Source: RHKX01 sp963820055 (lineage in GTDB: Bacteria > Actinomycetota > Thermoleophilia > Solirubrobacterales > 70-9). From it: a stretch of 64,000 bases of DNA. Below, piece by piece: positions 33,376 to 42,051 of this stretch; position 1 is the stretch's first letter, and each line of letters opens with the position of its first letter. The notes beneath the pieces are model-generated. The model saw only the letters and a program-made list of their open reading frames with translations, was not told where the DNA came from and made no database searches. The stretch lies in assembly GCA_963820055.1 (NCBI GenBank), contig CAWFYJ010000005.1, positions 499,953 to 563,952 on the forward strand, written 5' to 3'. Both the position numbers and the translations under genes were made by a program.

Positions 33376-34140
33376 CTACCTGACGTCGATTCCCGCCTCG
33401 CGCATCGCCCGCTTCGCCTCGGCGATCGAATAGGTGCCGTAGTGGAAGATCGAGGCAGCGAGGACGGCGTCGGCGTCGCCCTCGAGGATCCCCTCGGCGA
33501 GGTGGTCGAGGGTCCCGACGCCGCCGGAGGCGATCACCGGGATCGGCACGGCGGCGGCGACTGAGCGGGTGAGCTCGAGGTCGTAGCCGTCCTCGGTGCC
33601 GTCGCGGTCCATGCTGGTCAGCATCAGCTCGCCGGCGCCGCGCTCGGCCGCCTCGGCGGCCCAGGAGACGGCGTCGCGGCCCTCGACCCGACGGCGGCCA
33701 CCGGCGACGTAGACGTCCCAGGCGGGACCGGGACCGGGGACCGAACGAGCATCGATGGCGACGACGACGCATTGGGAGCCGAAGACCTCGGCGAGCTCGC
33801 CGATCAGCTCCGGCCGGGCGAGTGCTGCGGAGTTGACGCCGACCTTGTCGGCGCCGGCGTCGAGGACCGCCTGGGCGTCGGCGACGGAACGGATGCCGCC
33901 GCCGATCGTGAACGGGATGAAGACCTCGTCGGCGGTCCGCCGAGCGAGCTGGACGATCGTGTCGCGGTCCTCATGTGAAGCGGTGATGTCGAGGAAGACG
34001 AGCTCGTCGGCGCCTTCGGCGTCATAGCGGGCGGCGAGCTCGACGGGATCGCCCGCGTCGCGGATGTCGACGAAGTTCGTGCCCTTGACGACGCGGCCGT
34101 CGGCGACGTCGAGACAGGGGATCAGGCGCTTGAGCGGCAC
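33376..34140 (-). CDS. hisF: Imidazole glycerol phosphate synthase, cyclase subunit
   Basis: HisF is the TIM-barrel half of IGP synthase and works with HisH. The 254-residue protein starts RLIPCLDVADGRVVKG (first catalytic Asp). It continues with FLDITAS, FTIGGGIRS, DKVGVNSAAL, VVAIDAR, LTSMDRDGT (second catalytic Asp) and VIASGGVGTLDHL. It is the last gene of the his run and lies 38 nt after a small unknown gene. Confidence 0.97.
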   Translation of the reverse strand: MPLKRLIPCLDVADGRVVKGTNFVDIRDAGDPVELAARYDAEGADELVFLDITASHEDRDTIVQLARRTADEVFIPFTIGGGIRSVADAQAVLDAGADKVGVNSAALARPELIGELAEVFGSQCVVVAIDARSVPGPGPAWDVYVAGGRRRVEGRDAVSWAAEAAERGAGELMLTSMDRDGTEDGYDLELTRSVAAAVPIPVIASGGVGTLDHLAEGILEGDADAVLAASIFHYGTYSIAEAKRAMREAGIDVR

Positions 34141-34177
34141 GGCGCGGAGCGTACGGGCAGCCGTGCGCCGGTGCCCG

Positions 34178-34462
34178 TCAGCGCTTGCGGACGCCGGGCA
34201 CCGAGCTCGACGCTGCGCTCTTGGCGAACGCGCCAGGCTCGAGCTTGGTGACGAGCTCCTTGATTCGGCTGCGCTCCCGCGAGCTCAGGTTGCCGGGCTT
34301 GCCCTTCGACTTCACGAGCAGGTCGCGGAGCTCGCCGACCTCGCCCGGGCCGAGCTTGTCGAGGTGCCGCTTGGCGATCAGCGCGACCTCGGCGATGACC
34401 ATGATCCGGCCCCAGAGGCTCCATTTGCCGGCTCCCCGGCTGACGGTGCTGACCAGTCCCAT
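34178..34462 (-). CDS. Small conserved-looking protein of unknown function in the his cluster
   Basis: The 94-residue protein has a hydrophobic stretch (WGRIMVIAEVALIAKRHL) followed by charged helices (GEVGELRDLLVKSKGKPGNL, RERSRIKELVTKL). It ends in a basic tail (GVRKR). I do not recognise the family. Its ATG follows directly after the hisA stop at 34463 and hisF follows 38 nt on, and the codon use looks coding. A role in histidine synthesis is not implied by the sequence; it may simply ride on the operon. Confidence 0.7.
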   Translation of the reverse strand: MGLVSTVSRGAGKWSLWGRIMVIAEVALIAKRHLDKLGPGEVGELRDLLVKSKGKPGNLSSRERSRIKELVTKLEPGAFAKSAASSSVPGVRKR

Positions 34463-35221
34463 TCAGTCCTCTCTCTCTTCGTCGTTGCCGGCGAGGACGC
34501 CGAGCGCCTCCGCCACGGTGAATCTCCGTTCGTAGAGGGCTCTGCCCACGATCACACCGGTCAAAGCCACGCCTCCGAAGTCGCGGAGCCGCGCCAGGTC
34601 GCCGAGCGAACCGACGCCGCCCGAGTAGATCAACTCCGAGCCGACCGCCTCGCAGGCGTCGACGATGCCGCCGAGCCGGTCGAGCCCGGGACCCTCGAGG
34701 GTCCCGTCGACCTCGACCGGCGTGTAGACGAAGCGACGGATCCCGCGCGATCCGAGGTCGGTGACAGCATCCTCGACGGCGGTGCCGGTGGCCTGCTCCC
34801 AGCCCTCGACGGCGACCCGCCCGCCGCGGGCGTCGACGGACGCGACGATCCGGTCGCCGTGAGCCTCGGCGAGCGTCCCGAGGAGCTCCGGGTCGCGCTG
34901 CGCCGAGGTGCCGAGGACCGCGCGGGCAGCACCGGCGGCGAAGGCCGCCTCGACGCTCGCCCGGTCGCGAAGGCCGCCGCCCACCTGGACCGGAACCGCG
35001 ACGGCGGCGGCGATCCGCTCGACGACACCGAGGTTCGCCGGGGCTCCGGCCCGGGCGCCGTCGAGGTCGACGACGTGGACGATGGCCGAGCCGCCCTCGA
35101 CCCAGCGGAGCGCCGCGTCGGCGGGATCGGCGTCGTAGCCGGTCTCGCGGTCGTAGTCGCCCTGGAGAAGCCGGACGGCGCGGCCGCCGCGGATGTCGAT
35201 CGCGGGATAGAGGGTCAGCAT
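34463..35221 (-). CDS. hisA: ProFAR isomerase (1-(5-phosphoribosyl)-5-[(5-phosphoribosylamino)methylideneamino]imidazole-4-carboxamide isomerase)
   Basis: HisA carries out the Amadori-type isomerisation in histidine synthesis. The 252-residue TIM barrel has LYPAIDIRGGRAVRL (catalytic Asp), VQVGGGLRD, RAVLGTSAQRD, VYTPVEVDGTLEGPGL and IYSGGVGSLGDL. Some actinobacteria use a HisA/TrpF bifunctional PriA; the sequence alone does not settle whether this one is bifunctional. It lies 8 nt after hisH. Confidence 0.95.
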   Translation of the reverse strand: MLTLYPAIDIRGGRAVRLLQGDYDRETGYDADPADAALRWVEGGSAIVHVVDLDGARAGAPANLGVVERIAAAVAVPVQVGGGLRDRASVEAAFAAGAARAVLGTSAQRDPELLGTLAEAHGDRIVASVDARGGRVAVEGWEQATGTAVEDAVTDLGSRGIRRFVYTPVEVDGTLEGPGLDRLGGIVDACEAVGSELIYSGGVGSLGDLARLRDFGGVALTGVIVGRALYERRFTVAEALGVLAGNDEERED

Positions 35222-35229
35222 GCGGCGCC

Positions 35230-35886
35230 TCAGCCCGGACCGGCGGCGGTCGGGATGCCGCGACCGGTGACGGTGGCGGCGAAGTTCCGCAGCATCCGCA
35301 GGCCCGCCGCGCTCGACTTCTCGGGGTGAAACTGGGTCCCGAAGACGTTGTTCCGCCCGACGACGGCGGCGAAGCGCTCGCCGTAGGAGGCCGATGCGAT
35401 CAGCTCATCGCCGGCGGGGTGCGCGGCGAAGGAGTGGACGAAGTAGAAGGGCTCGCCCTCGGCGATGCCGTCGAGCAGCGGCGATGCGGCCTCTGCGTGG
35501 AGGTGCGCCCAGCCGATGTGCGGAAGCTTCAGGCCGGGCGCCCGAAGCGGTTCGACCGTCCCCTCGAGGAGCCCCAGCCCGCGAGCGCCGTCGTGCTCGG
35601 CGGAACTCTCGAAGAGAAGTTGCATTCCCAGGCAGATACCGAGCAGCGGTACGCCTGCGGCAACCCGCTCGGCGATCGGCGCGGCGATGCCGCGGCGCTC
35701 GATCTCCCGCATCGCCTCGGGGAAGGCGCCGACTCCGGGCAGGACGAGGGCAGCGGCAGCGCCGATCTCGCCGGGATCGGAGCTGACGACGGCGGACGCC
35801 CCGACGTGCTCGAACGCCTTCGCGACCGAGCGCAGGTTGCCCATGCCGTAGTCGGCGATCGTCAGCTCTGCCCGAGGCGTCTCCAC
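35230..35886 (-). CDS. hisH: Imidazole glycerol phosphate synthase, glutaminase subunit
   Basis: HisH feeds ammonia from glutamine to HisF. The 218-residue class I amidotransferase has nucleophile Cys85 in LLGICLGMQLLFESS, and the C-terminal catalytic His and Glu in FGTQFHPEKSSAAGLRML. DYGMGNLRSV is the N-terminal signature. It lies 8 nt ahead of hisA and 38 nt after the glycoside-hydrolase-like gene. Confidence 0.96.
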   Translation of the reverse strand: METPRAELTIADYGMGNLRSVAKAFEHVGASAVVSSDPGEIGAAAALVLPGVGAFPEAMREIERRGIAAPIAERVAAGVPLLGICLGMQLLFESSAEHDGARGLGLLEGTVEPLRAPGLKLPHIGWAHLHAEAASPLLDGIAEGEPFYFVHSFAAHPAGDELIASASYGERFAAVVGRNNVFGTQFHPEKSSAAGLRMLRNFAATVTGRGIPTAAGPG

Positions 35887-35924
35887 GTGCCGATCTTATG
35901 GGCCCTCAGCCCGGCGTCAGTGGC

Positions 35925-37061
35925 TCATCGGTTGGTGCGAATGACCTTCTTGACGGCCTTCAGCGCCGGCTTCGGCTTTGACTTCTTCGTCACGAGGCCC
36001 GCCCACGGGCACCAGTTGCAGGCCAGCTGGCCGGCCGGAAAGTCCCGCCACGCGTAGACGAACGCCCCGAGCACGTTCCAGCTGTTGCGCTTCTTCGTCA
36101 GCAGCTTCAGTCCGTCGCGGAGCCGCTTCGCCTGTCCCTGCTTGCCGACGACCGACTCGCTGCGGGCAGGTCCCTTCGAGGCCCAGCCGAGTTCGCCGAC
36201 GACGAGGCCGACGTTCCCGTCCCCAGCCCGCTTCGAAACAGATCGCAAGTCGCCGATCTGCTGCTTGACGTCACTGACGCCGGAGCCGTAGGGGTGAGCG
36301 TTGATCGCATCGAAGTGCTTCTCGATGCCCTTCACCTTGTAGAGCTTCGCCAGGAACTTGGCACTCTTCATCGACTTCGGGTCGCGCGGGAAGCCGTACA
36401 TGCCCCCGAGCACGATCTTCGCCTTCGGGTCGACCTTCGAGATCCCCTTGTCGAAGTTCTCGACGACCTTTCCATAGGCCCGGGGGTCCGGCTTCGGCAG
36501 CCAGTTGTTCTTCGAGTTCTGCTCGTTCCAGGCGATCCAGGTCTTGACCGGCAGGTGGTCGATCTGGGGGACCGCGTCGAAGTAGTCGCCGTTCGGGCTG
36601 TAGCGGCGTGCGAGCGCCTCCGAGAACTTCCGCCACGCCTTCAGGTCCGCCTTGTCGGTCGGACCGTAGAGGCCCTTGTCGCTGGCCTTGTGGACGAACC
36701 GCGGGGTTCCGTAGACGATCAGGGTCGGCCGCATGCCGTTCTGCGCCGCGCTGAAGACGCCCTGATCGGGCTGGCTCCAGTCGTAGCCGTCCTTGCGGGT
36801 GTGCTGGACGGCCGCCCAGTTGACGGGGACGCGGTAGGTCCCGAATCCGGCCTTGCCCATTCCCTTGAAGTCCTTGCTCGTCGGGCCCTCGGCGAAGATG
36901 CCGAAGAAGTCACTTGGGGCATTCGCCGCCTTCGGCGCCTTGGCGGCGGCGGGCTGGGCCGCGATCGCCGCGATCGCCAGCAGCAGGGCCATCGCCACGG
37001 CCCCCGCCCAGCGGCTGCGAGTGGTGCGGCGTGCGTCGGTGTCTTCGCTCGGTGCGCTCAT
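35925..37061 (-). CDS. Secreted glycoside-hydrolase-like TIM-barrel protein
   Basis: The 378-residue protein has an N-terminal signal peptide (WAGAVAMALLLAIAAIAA, then QPAAAKA). The mature part looks like a clan GH-A barrel: YRVPVNWAAVQ, the acid/base-type motif TWIAWNEQNS, INAHPYG, and a nucleophile-type Glu in LVVGELGW. Exact family (GH5, GH39 or related) and substrate are unclear. It lies between hisB and hisH but has a TAACCT -10 6 nt before its ATG, so it can be transcribed on its own as a leaderless message. Confidence 0.8.
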   Translation of the reverse strand: MSAPSEDTDARRTTRSRWAGAVAMALLLAIAAIAAQPAAAKAPKAANAPSDFFGIFAEGPTSKDFKGMGKAGFGTYRVPVNWAAVQHTRKDGYDWSQPDQGVFSAAQNGMRPTLIVYGTPRFVHKASDKGLYGPTDKADLKAWRKFSEALARRYSPNGDYFDAVPQIDHLPVKTWIAWNEQNSKNNWLPKPDPRAYGKVVENFDKGISKVDPKAKIVLGGMYGFPRDPKSMKSAKFLAKLYKVKGIEKHFDAINAHPYGSGVSDVKQQIGDLRSVSKRAGDGNVGLVVGELGWASKGPARSESVVGKQGQAKRLRDGLKLLTKKRNSWNVLGAFVYAWRDFPAGQLACNWCPWAGLVTKKSKPKPALKAVKKVIRTNR

Positions 37062-37136
37062 GTACTCAGGTTAAGCACATCGGAGCGACCGAAGTTGCGG
37101 CCGCGGCACCCCGCAGCCGAGCCCCGGAAACCCGCT

Positions 37137-37739
37137 TCAGGAACTGAGTGTGCCCTTGGTGGACGGGATCCCGGCCTGGCCGGGGTCGATCGCCACGGCG
37201 ATCCGCAGGGCCCTTGCGAAGGCCTTGAAGCAGGCCTCGATCATGTGATGTGCATTGGCGCCGTAGGGATTCGTGAGGTGCAGCGTCAGCTTCGCGTTGG
37301 ACGCGACGGCACGAAAGAACTCCTCGGTCAGTTCGGCCTCGTAGCCGGCGATCGTCACCGGTGGGAGGTCGGATTCGAAATGGCAGAAGGGGCGGCCGGA
37401 GATGTCGATCGAACAACGAGCCAGCGACTCGTCCATCGGCAGCTCGACGTGCGCGTAACGGGTGATGCCGGAGCGGTCGCCGAGCGCCTCGTCGAGCGCC
37501 TGCCCGAAGACGATCCCGACGTCCTCGACCGTGTGGTGAGAGCCCGTCTCGAGGTCGCCTTCGGCCCGTACCTCAAGGCCGAACCGGCCGTGACGACCGA
37601 CGAGGTCGAGCATGTGATCGAGGAAGCCCACGCCCGTGGCGGCGCTCACGTCACCGCCGTCGAGGTCGAGCGAGAGCTCGATGTCGGTTTCGTTCGTGTT
37701 GCGCCGGATCGTGGCAGCGCGAGTTGCCGGAGAGGCCAT
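37137..37739 (-). CDS. hisB: Imidazoleglycerol-phosphate dehydratase
   Basis: HisB removes water from IGP using Mn2+. The 200-residue protein has the metal-binding signatures GVGFLDHMLDLVGRHG, SHHTVEDVGIVFGQAL and NAHHMIEACFKAFARAL. It is the monofunctional type without the phosphatase domain. It lies 6 nt after hisD, and the secreted glycoside-hydrolase-like gene follows. Confidence 0.97.
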   Translation of the reverse strand: MASPATRAATIRRNTNETDIELSLDLDGGDVSAATGVGFLDHMLDLVGRHGRFGLEVRAEGDLETGSHHTVEDVGIVFGQALDEALGDRSGITRYAHVELPMDESLARCSIDISGRPFCHFESDLPPVTIAGYEAELTEEFFRAVASNAKLTLHLTNPYGANAHHMIEACFKAFARALRIAVAIDPGQAGIPSTKGTLSS

Positions 37740-37745
37740 TGCTCG

Positions 37746-39041
37746 CTATTCCCTCTCAGCCCGGTCGTTCCTGCCGGCCCGTGCGGTCGCCGACTCGCCG
37801 TGCAGCGGAAATCCCTCCGCCCGCGCGATCGTGTCGACGGTTCCCGCCAGCGCGGCGGCAGCTTCGGGACCGACCTCGACGCGGCTGATCCGCCGCCTGA
37901 ACGTCCCCGGCCCGAGCGGGCCGGTGAACCTGCCGGCGCCGCCGGTCGGGAGCACGTGATTGGACCCCGCCGCGTAGTCGCCGAAGGCCGTCCCCGAGTG
38001 GGCGCCCGCGAAGACGCAGCCCGACGTGGTCAGCCGCCGGGCGATCTCGGCCTCGCCGGGTGCGATCACTTCGGTGTGCTCGGGCGCGAGCGCCTCGGTG
38101 AGCGCCACGGCGGCATCGACGTCGGGGGCGACGATCATGTGGAAGACGGAGCTGCCGGGGTCCTCCCGGCGCGCCTGGATCGCCTCGACGGCCTCGGCCA
38201 GTCGCTCGAGGCGCGCCGGATCGTCGGAGATCGCGACGAGGAGGCCGTCGCTGCCGTGCTCGGCCTGCGCGCAGAGATCGAGTGCCACCCACTCGACGGG
38301 GAAGTCATCGAAGCCGATCACGACGATCTCGGAAGGCCCTGCGTAGCCGTCGATCCCGACCCGTCGCGAGCACTGGAGCTTGGCCTCCTGGACCCACGGG
38401 CTGCCCGGACCGGCGATGACGTCGACCGCTGGGATCGACTCGGTTCCGTGGGTGAGTGCGGCGATCGCCTGGGCGCCGCCGATCGCGTAGACCGCATCGG
38501 CTCCGGCCGCGGCGACCGCGGCCAGCACGGCCGGCGCCGGCTCCCCGGTTTCGCGCTCGGGCGGCGAGGCGACGACGACCCGTCCGACACCGGCCACCCG
38601 GGCAGGGACGACTCCCATCACGACGCTCGACGGATACGGAGCGCGCCCGCCGGGCACGTAGATGCCGGCGGAGCCGACGGGCACCTCGGCGACTTCGATC
38701 CGCTGGCCGGCCCCGAGGGTCACGGCGGCGGACTCGCCGATCTGAGCCTCCGCGGCGGCGCGGACGTTGGCGACGCTGAAATCGATCGCCTCGCGGAGCT
38801 CGGACGGGATCTCGTCGCGGGCTGCGGCGATCCGGTCGGCGGGCACCTCGAACGGCCGCGCGGCGACCCCGTCGAAGCGCTCGCTGAGCTCGGCGAGGGC
38901 CTCGTCCCCACCCTCGCGGACCCGCTCGATGGTCTCCGCGACCGCAGCGGCGATGCCCGCCGGCTCCGGGGTCGCAGCCCGCAGGGAGGCGGCGAACCGG
39001 TCCGGCTCGCGACCGTCCCAGGCCTCCGTCCGGATCTTCAT
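37746..39041 (-). CDS. hisD: Histidinol dehydrogenase
   Basis: HisD oxidises histidinol to histidine in two NAD+-dependent steps. The 431-residue zinc enzyme has VPVGSAGIYVPGGRAPYPSS, then DVIAGPGSPWVQEAK, GPSEIVVIG and the C-terminal HVLPTGGAGRFTGPL. The His/Gln/Asp zinc ligands expected in these blocks are present. The start overlaps the hisG stop by 4 nt. Confidence 0.97.
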   Translation of the reverse strand: MKIRTEAWDGREPDRFAASLRAATPEPAGIAAAVAETIERVREGGDEALAELSERFDGVAARPFEVPADRIAAARDEIPSELREAIDFSVANVRAAAEAQIGESAAVTLGAGQRIEVAEVPVGSAGIYVPGGRAPYPSSVVMGVVPARVAGVGRVVVASPPERETGEPAPAVLAAVAAAGADAVYAIGGAQAIAALTHGTESIPAVDVIAGPGSPWVQEAKLQCSRRVGIDGYAGPSEIVVIGFDDFPVEWVALDLCAQAEHGSDGLLVAISDDPARLERLAEAVEAIQARREDPGSSVFHMIVAPDVDAAVALTEALAPEHTEVIAPGEAEIARRLTTSGCVFAGAHSGTAFGDYAAGSNHVLPTGGAGRFTGPLGPGTFRRRISRVEVGPEAAAALAGTVDTIARAEGFPLHGESATARAGRNDRAERE

Positions 39042-39709
39042 CCCGCGGCGGCCTCGCGAAGGCGATCGACCATGGCGTCGATCTCGGCAGCCCGGAGCTT
39101 GTGTGCGACCCGGTTGGCGACAAGGCGGGCGGTGCAGACCGAGATCTCGTCGACGATCTCGAGGCCGTTCTCGCCGAGCGTCCGGCCGGTGTCGACGAGG
39201 TCGACGATCCCGTCGGCGAGCCCGACGAGGGGAGCGAGCTCGACCGAGCCCTTGACCTCGATCACCTCGGCCTGGCGGCCCATCCGCTCGAAGTAGTCGG
39301 TCGCGGTCCGCGGGTACTTGGTCGCGATCCTCATCAGGCCGAGGCGGCGTTCGGCCCGCTCGAGGTCGGCACCGCCGGCGCGCGCGGCGAGCGCCATCCG
39401 GCAGCGGCCGAATCCGAGGTCGACGAGCTCGTAGACGGCGCGGTCGCTCTGTTCGGCGAGGACGTCCTTGCCGGTCACGCCGAGGTCGGCGGCGCCGGAC
39501 TCGACGTAGGTCGGGACGTCGGAGGGCCGTACGGTCACGATCGTCAGCCCGTCGAGCTCGAAGATCAGCGCCCGCGAGTCGCTGCGCGGCTCGGCGGTGT
39601 CGAATCCGGCCCGGTCGAGCATGTCGAGGCAGCCGCCGAACAGCGAGCCCCTCGGCAGAGCGAGGGTCAGCGCCCCGTCGTTGACGCGGTGACGGACGTT
39701 CGGGGTCAC
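39038..39709 (-). CDS. hisG: ATP phosphoribosyltransferase, short form
   Basis: HisG starts histidine synthesis by joining ATP and PRPP. The 223-residue protein lacks the C-terminal regulatory domain of long HisG, so it needs HisZ. Motifs include LALPRGSLFGG, DLGVTGKDVLAE, RIATKYPRTATDYF and the PRPP-site sequence GLADGIVDLVDTGRTL. It overlaps hisZ and hisD by 4 nt on each side. Confidence 0.96.
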   Translation of the reverse strand: MTPNVRHRVNDGALTLALPRGSLFGGCLDMLDRAGFDTAEPRSDSRALIFELDGLTIVTVRPSDVPTYVESGAADLGVTGKDVLAEQSDRAVYELVDLGFGRCRMALAARAGGADLERAERRLGLMRIATKYPRTATDYFERMGRQAEVIEVKGSVELAPLVGLADGIVDLVDTGRTLGENGLEIVDEISVCTARLVANRVAHKLRAAEIDAMVDRLREAAAG

Positions 39710-40704
39710 CGCGACCCCTCCCCCGCGTCGGCCTCGGCGGCCTGCGCGACGTGGAGCCGCTCGAGGTAGAGCGCGAAGCCGGCGGCGGGCAGCGGGTGGC
39801 CGAAGCGGCCGAGCAGGTCGTCGTAGCGGCCGCCGCCGCCGATCGCCTCGCCGACGGCGGGGTCGTAGACCTCGAGGATCGCTCCCGTGTAATAGCCGAG
39901 GTCGCGGAGCAATCCGAAATCGACCTGGACGCGGTCGGCGATGCCGGCGTCGTCGAGCGCGTTCAGCGTCGCCGTCAGGGACGCGGAGGCGCGCTCGATC
40001 GCCGCGCCGCCGATCGCCCGGGCCTCGTCGAGGACCTCGGGGCCGCCGCGGAGGTTGCTGAGCGCGACGATCGTCGCCCGCTCCTCGTCGCTGAGGTCGG
40101 CGATGTCACCGGCTTCGGCCTCGATCGCGACGAGATCGTGGGTCGCGAGGCAGTTGAGGATCCGGTCGCGGGCGTCGCCCTCGACGCCGAGCTCGGCGAG
40201 GAGCTGGCGGAACAGGTCGGCGTCCCCGAGCCCGACGACGGCGCTGTCGAGCCCGACCGCGTCGAGAGCGGCGACGAGGGTTTCGATCAGCTCGGCGGTG
40301 CCCGCCGGCGCCTCGGCGCCGATCAGCTCGATCCCGATCTGGCGCATCTCGCGGAGCTGGCCGCGCTGCGGGCGGACGCGGCGGAAGACGCTGCCCGAGT
40401 AGGCGAGCCGGAACGGTCCCTCCTCGGCGGCGAAGCGCCGAGCGACGAGGCGGGCGATCGGGACGGTCATATCGTTGCGGAGCGCCAGCACCGACCCGGA
40501 CTCGTCGAGGAAGCGGTAGGTGGCGGTGCCCTCGGGGCCGGCGCCGCGGGCGAACGCGTCCTGGTATTCGATCGTCGGCGTCGCCACCTCCTCGTAACCG
40601 CGGGAGGCGAAGAGCGCGAGCAGCTTCGCCTCGATCTCGCGCAGCTCGCGCATCTCGTCGGCGAGTACGTCGCGGGTACCGGTTGGCAGTGGCTGGCTGG
40701 TCAT
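39706..40704 (-). CDS. hisZ: ATP phosphoribosyltransferase regulatory subunit
   Basis: HisZ is a HisRS-like protein that activates and feedback-regulates short HisG. The 332-residue protein has the class II synthetase motifs PTGTRDVLADEM, EVATPTIEYQDAF, TYRFLDESGSVLALRNDMTVPIARL and the late GGGRYDDLLGRFG. It is too short to include an anticodon-binding domain, and direct adjacency to hisG argues against HisRS. It is 20 nt downstream of murA, so the his genes probably read through from the murA promoter. Confidence 0.94.
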   Translation of the reverse strand: MTSQPLPTGTRDVLADEMRELREIEAKLLALFASRGYEEVATPTIEYQDAFARGAGPEGTATYRFLDESGSVLALRNDMTVPIARLVARRFAAEEGPFRLAYSGSVFRRVRPQRGQLREMRQIGIELIGAEAPAGTAELIETLVAALDAVGLDSAVVGLGDADLFRQLLAELGVEGDARDRILNCLATHDLVAIEAEAGDIADLSDEERATIVALSNLRGGPEVLDEARAIGGAAIERASASLTATLNALDDAGIADRVQVDFGLLRDLGYYTGAILEVYDPAVGEAIGGGGRYDDLLGRFGHPLPAAGFALYLERLHVAQAAEADAGEGSR

Positions 40705-40724
40705 TCTCGGCTCGTCGGGAGGGT

Positions 40725-42029
40725 TCAGGCGGAGGCCGGGACGGGCTCGTTGGCGACCCGCTCGAGGCGGGCGCCGAGCCCGCGCAGGCGCTCGTCGATC
40801 CGCTCGTAGCCGCGGTCGATCTGCACGATGTTGCCGATCTCGGAGGTGCCCTCGGCGGCGAGGGCGGCGATCAGCATCGCCATCCCGGCGCGGATGTCGG
40901 GGCTCTCGAGACGCTCTCCGTGGAGCTTCGAGGGGCCGTTGACGATCGCCCGGTGTGGGTCGCAGAGGGTGATCCGCGCCCCCATCGCGACCAGCTTGTC
41001 GGTGAAGAACAGACGGTTCTCGAACATCTTCTCGAAGATCAGGATCGTCCCTGTCGCCTGCGTAGCGAGGGCGAGGGCGATCGAGGTGAGGTCGGCCGGG
41101 AACGCCGGCCAGGGACCGTCGTCGATCTTCGGGATCGCGTCGCCGAGGTCGTCGCGGATCGCGAGCTGCTGGTCGGGCGGCACGAGCAGGTCCCGGCCCT
41201 CGACCATGCTCTGCAGGCCGAGGCGCTGGAACTGGCGGCGGATCATCAGCAGGTCGCCCGGCTCGACGTCCCGGATCCGCAGCTCTCCCCCGGTCGCGGC
41301 GGCGAGTGCCATGAAGCTGCCGATCTCGATGTGGTCGGGGCCGATGTCGAACTCGGCGCCGCCGAGCTTGTCGCGCCCGTGGACGATCATCACGTTCGAG
41401 CCGATCCCTTCGACGGTGGCGCCCATCCGCGTCAGCAGGTTGGCGAGGTCCTGGACGTGCGGCTCGCTCGCCGAGTTCGCGATCACGGTGCGGCCCGGCG
41501 TCAGCGCCGCGGCGAGTAGGGCGTTCTCGGTGCCCATGACCGACGGCTCGTCCATGAAGATCTCGCAGGCCCGCAGGCCGCCCGGCGCCTGCAGCTCGAT
41601 CATCCGGCTGCCGGTGATCGTCGCGCCGAGGTCGCGGAATGCGTCGAGGTGCGGATCGAGGCGGCGCCGGCCGATCGTGTCGCCGCCGGGGGGAGGCATC
41701 CGGACCTCGCCGAACCGGGCGAGCAACGGGCCGGCGAGCAGGAACGAGGCGCGGATTCGGGCCGCAAGCCCCTCATCGACCTCGTTGTCGGCGACGTTGG
41801 CGGCGCAGAGCCGCAGCTCGTTGGCGCCGAGCCACTCGACCTCGACCCCGAGCTTCTCCAGGATCGCGAGCTGCGCCTCGGTGTCGCGGATGCGCGGCAC
41901 GTTCCGGAAGACGACGTCCTCCTCGGTCAGCAGGCAGGCCGCGAGGATCGGCAGCGCCGCGTTCTTGTTGCCGGCGGCGACGATCTCCCCGCTCAGGGGA
42001 ACGCCGCCTTGAATCACGAATTTCTCCAA
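40725..42029 (-). CDS. murA: UDP-N-acetylglucosamine 1-carboxyvinyltransferase, Cys-to-Asp variant
   Basis: MurA makes the first dedicated peptidoglycan precursor. The protein has NKNAALP with Lys22, the active-site loop RMPPPGGDTIGRRRLDPHLD, and MGTENALLAA. In E. coli the loop residue is Cys115, the fosfomycin target; here it is Asp117, as in naturally fosfomycin-resistant MurA of mycobacteria. TTG 42029 (LEKFVIQGG) aligns with the standard N-terminus and numbering, whereas GTG 42017 has a better Shine-Dalgarno sequence (GGAG, 6 nt). Either could be used. Confidence 0.95.
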   Translation of the reverse strand: MEKFVIQGGVPLSGEIVAAGNKNAALPILAACLLTEEDVVFRNVPRIRDTEAQLAILEKLGVEVEWLGANELRLCAANVADNEVDEGLAARIRASFLLAGPLLARFGEVRMPPPGGDTIGRRRLDPHLDAFRDLGATITGSRMIELQAPGGLRACEIFMDEPSVMGTENALLAAALTPGRTVIANSASEPHVQDLANLLTRMGATVEGIGSNVMIVHGRDKLGGAEFDIGPDHIEIGSFMALAAATGGELRIRDVEPGDLLMIRRQFQRLGLQSMVEGRDLLVPPDQQLAIRDDLGDAIPKIDDGPWPAFPADLTSIALALATQATGTILIFEKMFENRLFFTDKLVAMGARITLCDPHRAIVNGPSKLHGERLESPDIRAGMAMLIAALAAEGTSEIGNIVQIDRGYERIDERLRGLGARLERVANEPVPASA

Positions 42030-42037
42030 AGCTTGGC

Positions 42038-42044
42038 TAGGGTA
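42038..42044. promoter_or_regulatory. Overlapping divergent -10 elements (murA / HD gene)
   Basis: TAGGGTA reads TAGGGT on the plus strand, 8 nt before GTG 42052, and TACCCT on the minus strand, about 10 nt before TTG 42029. No good -35 was seen. A symmetrical bidirectional promoter with a leaderless plus transcript is suggested. Confidence 0.4.
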
Positions 42045-42051
42045 GACGACG

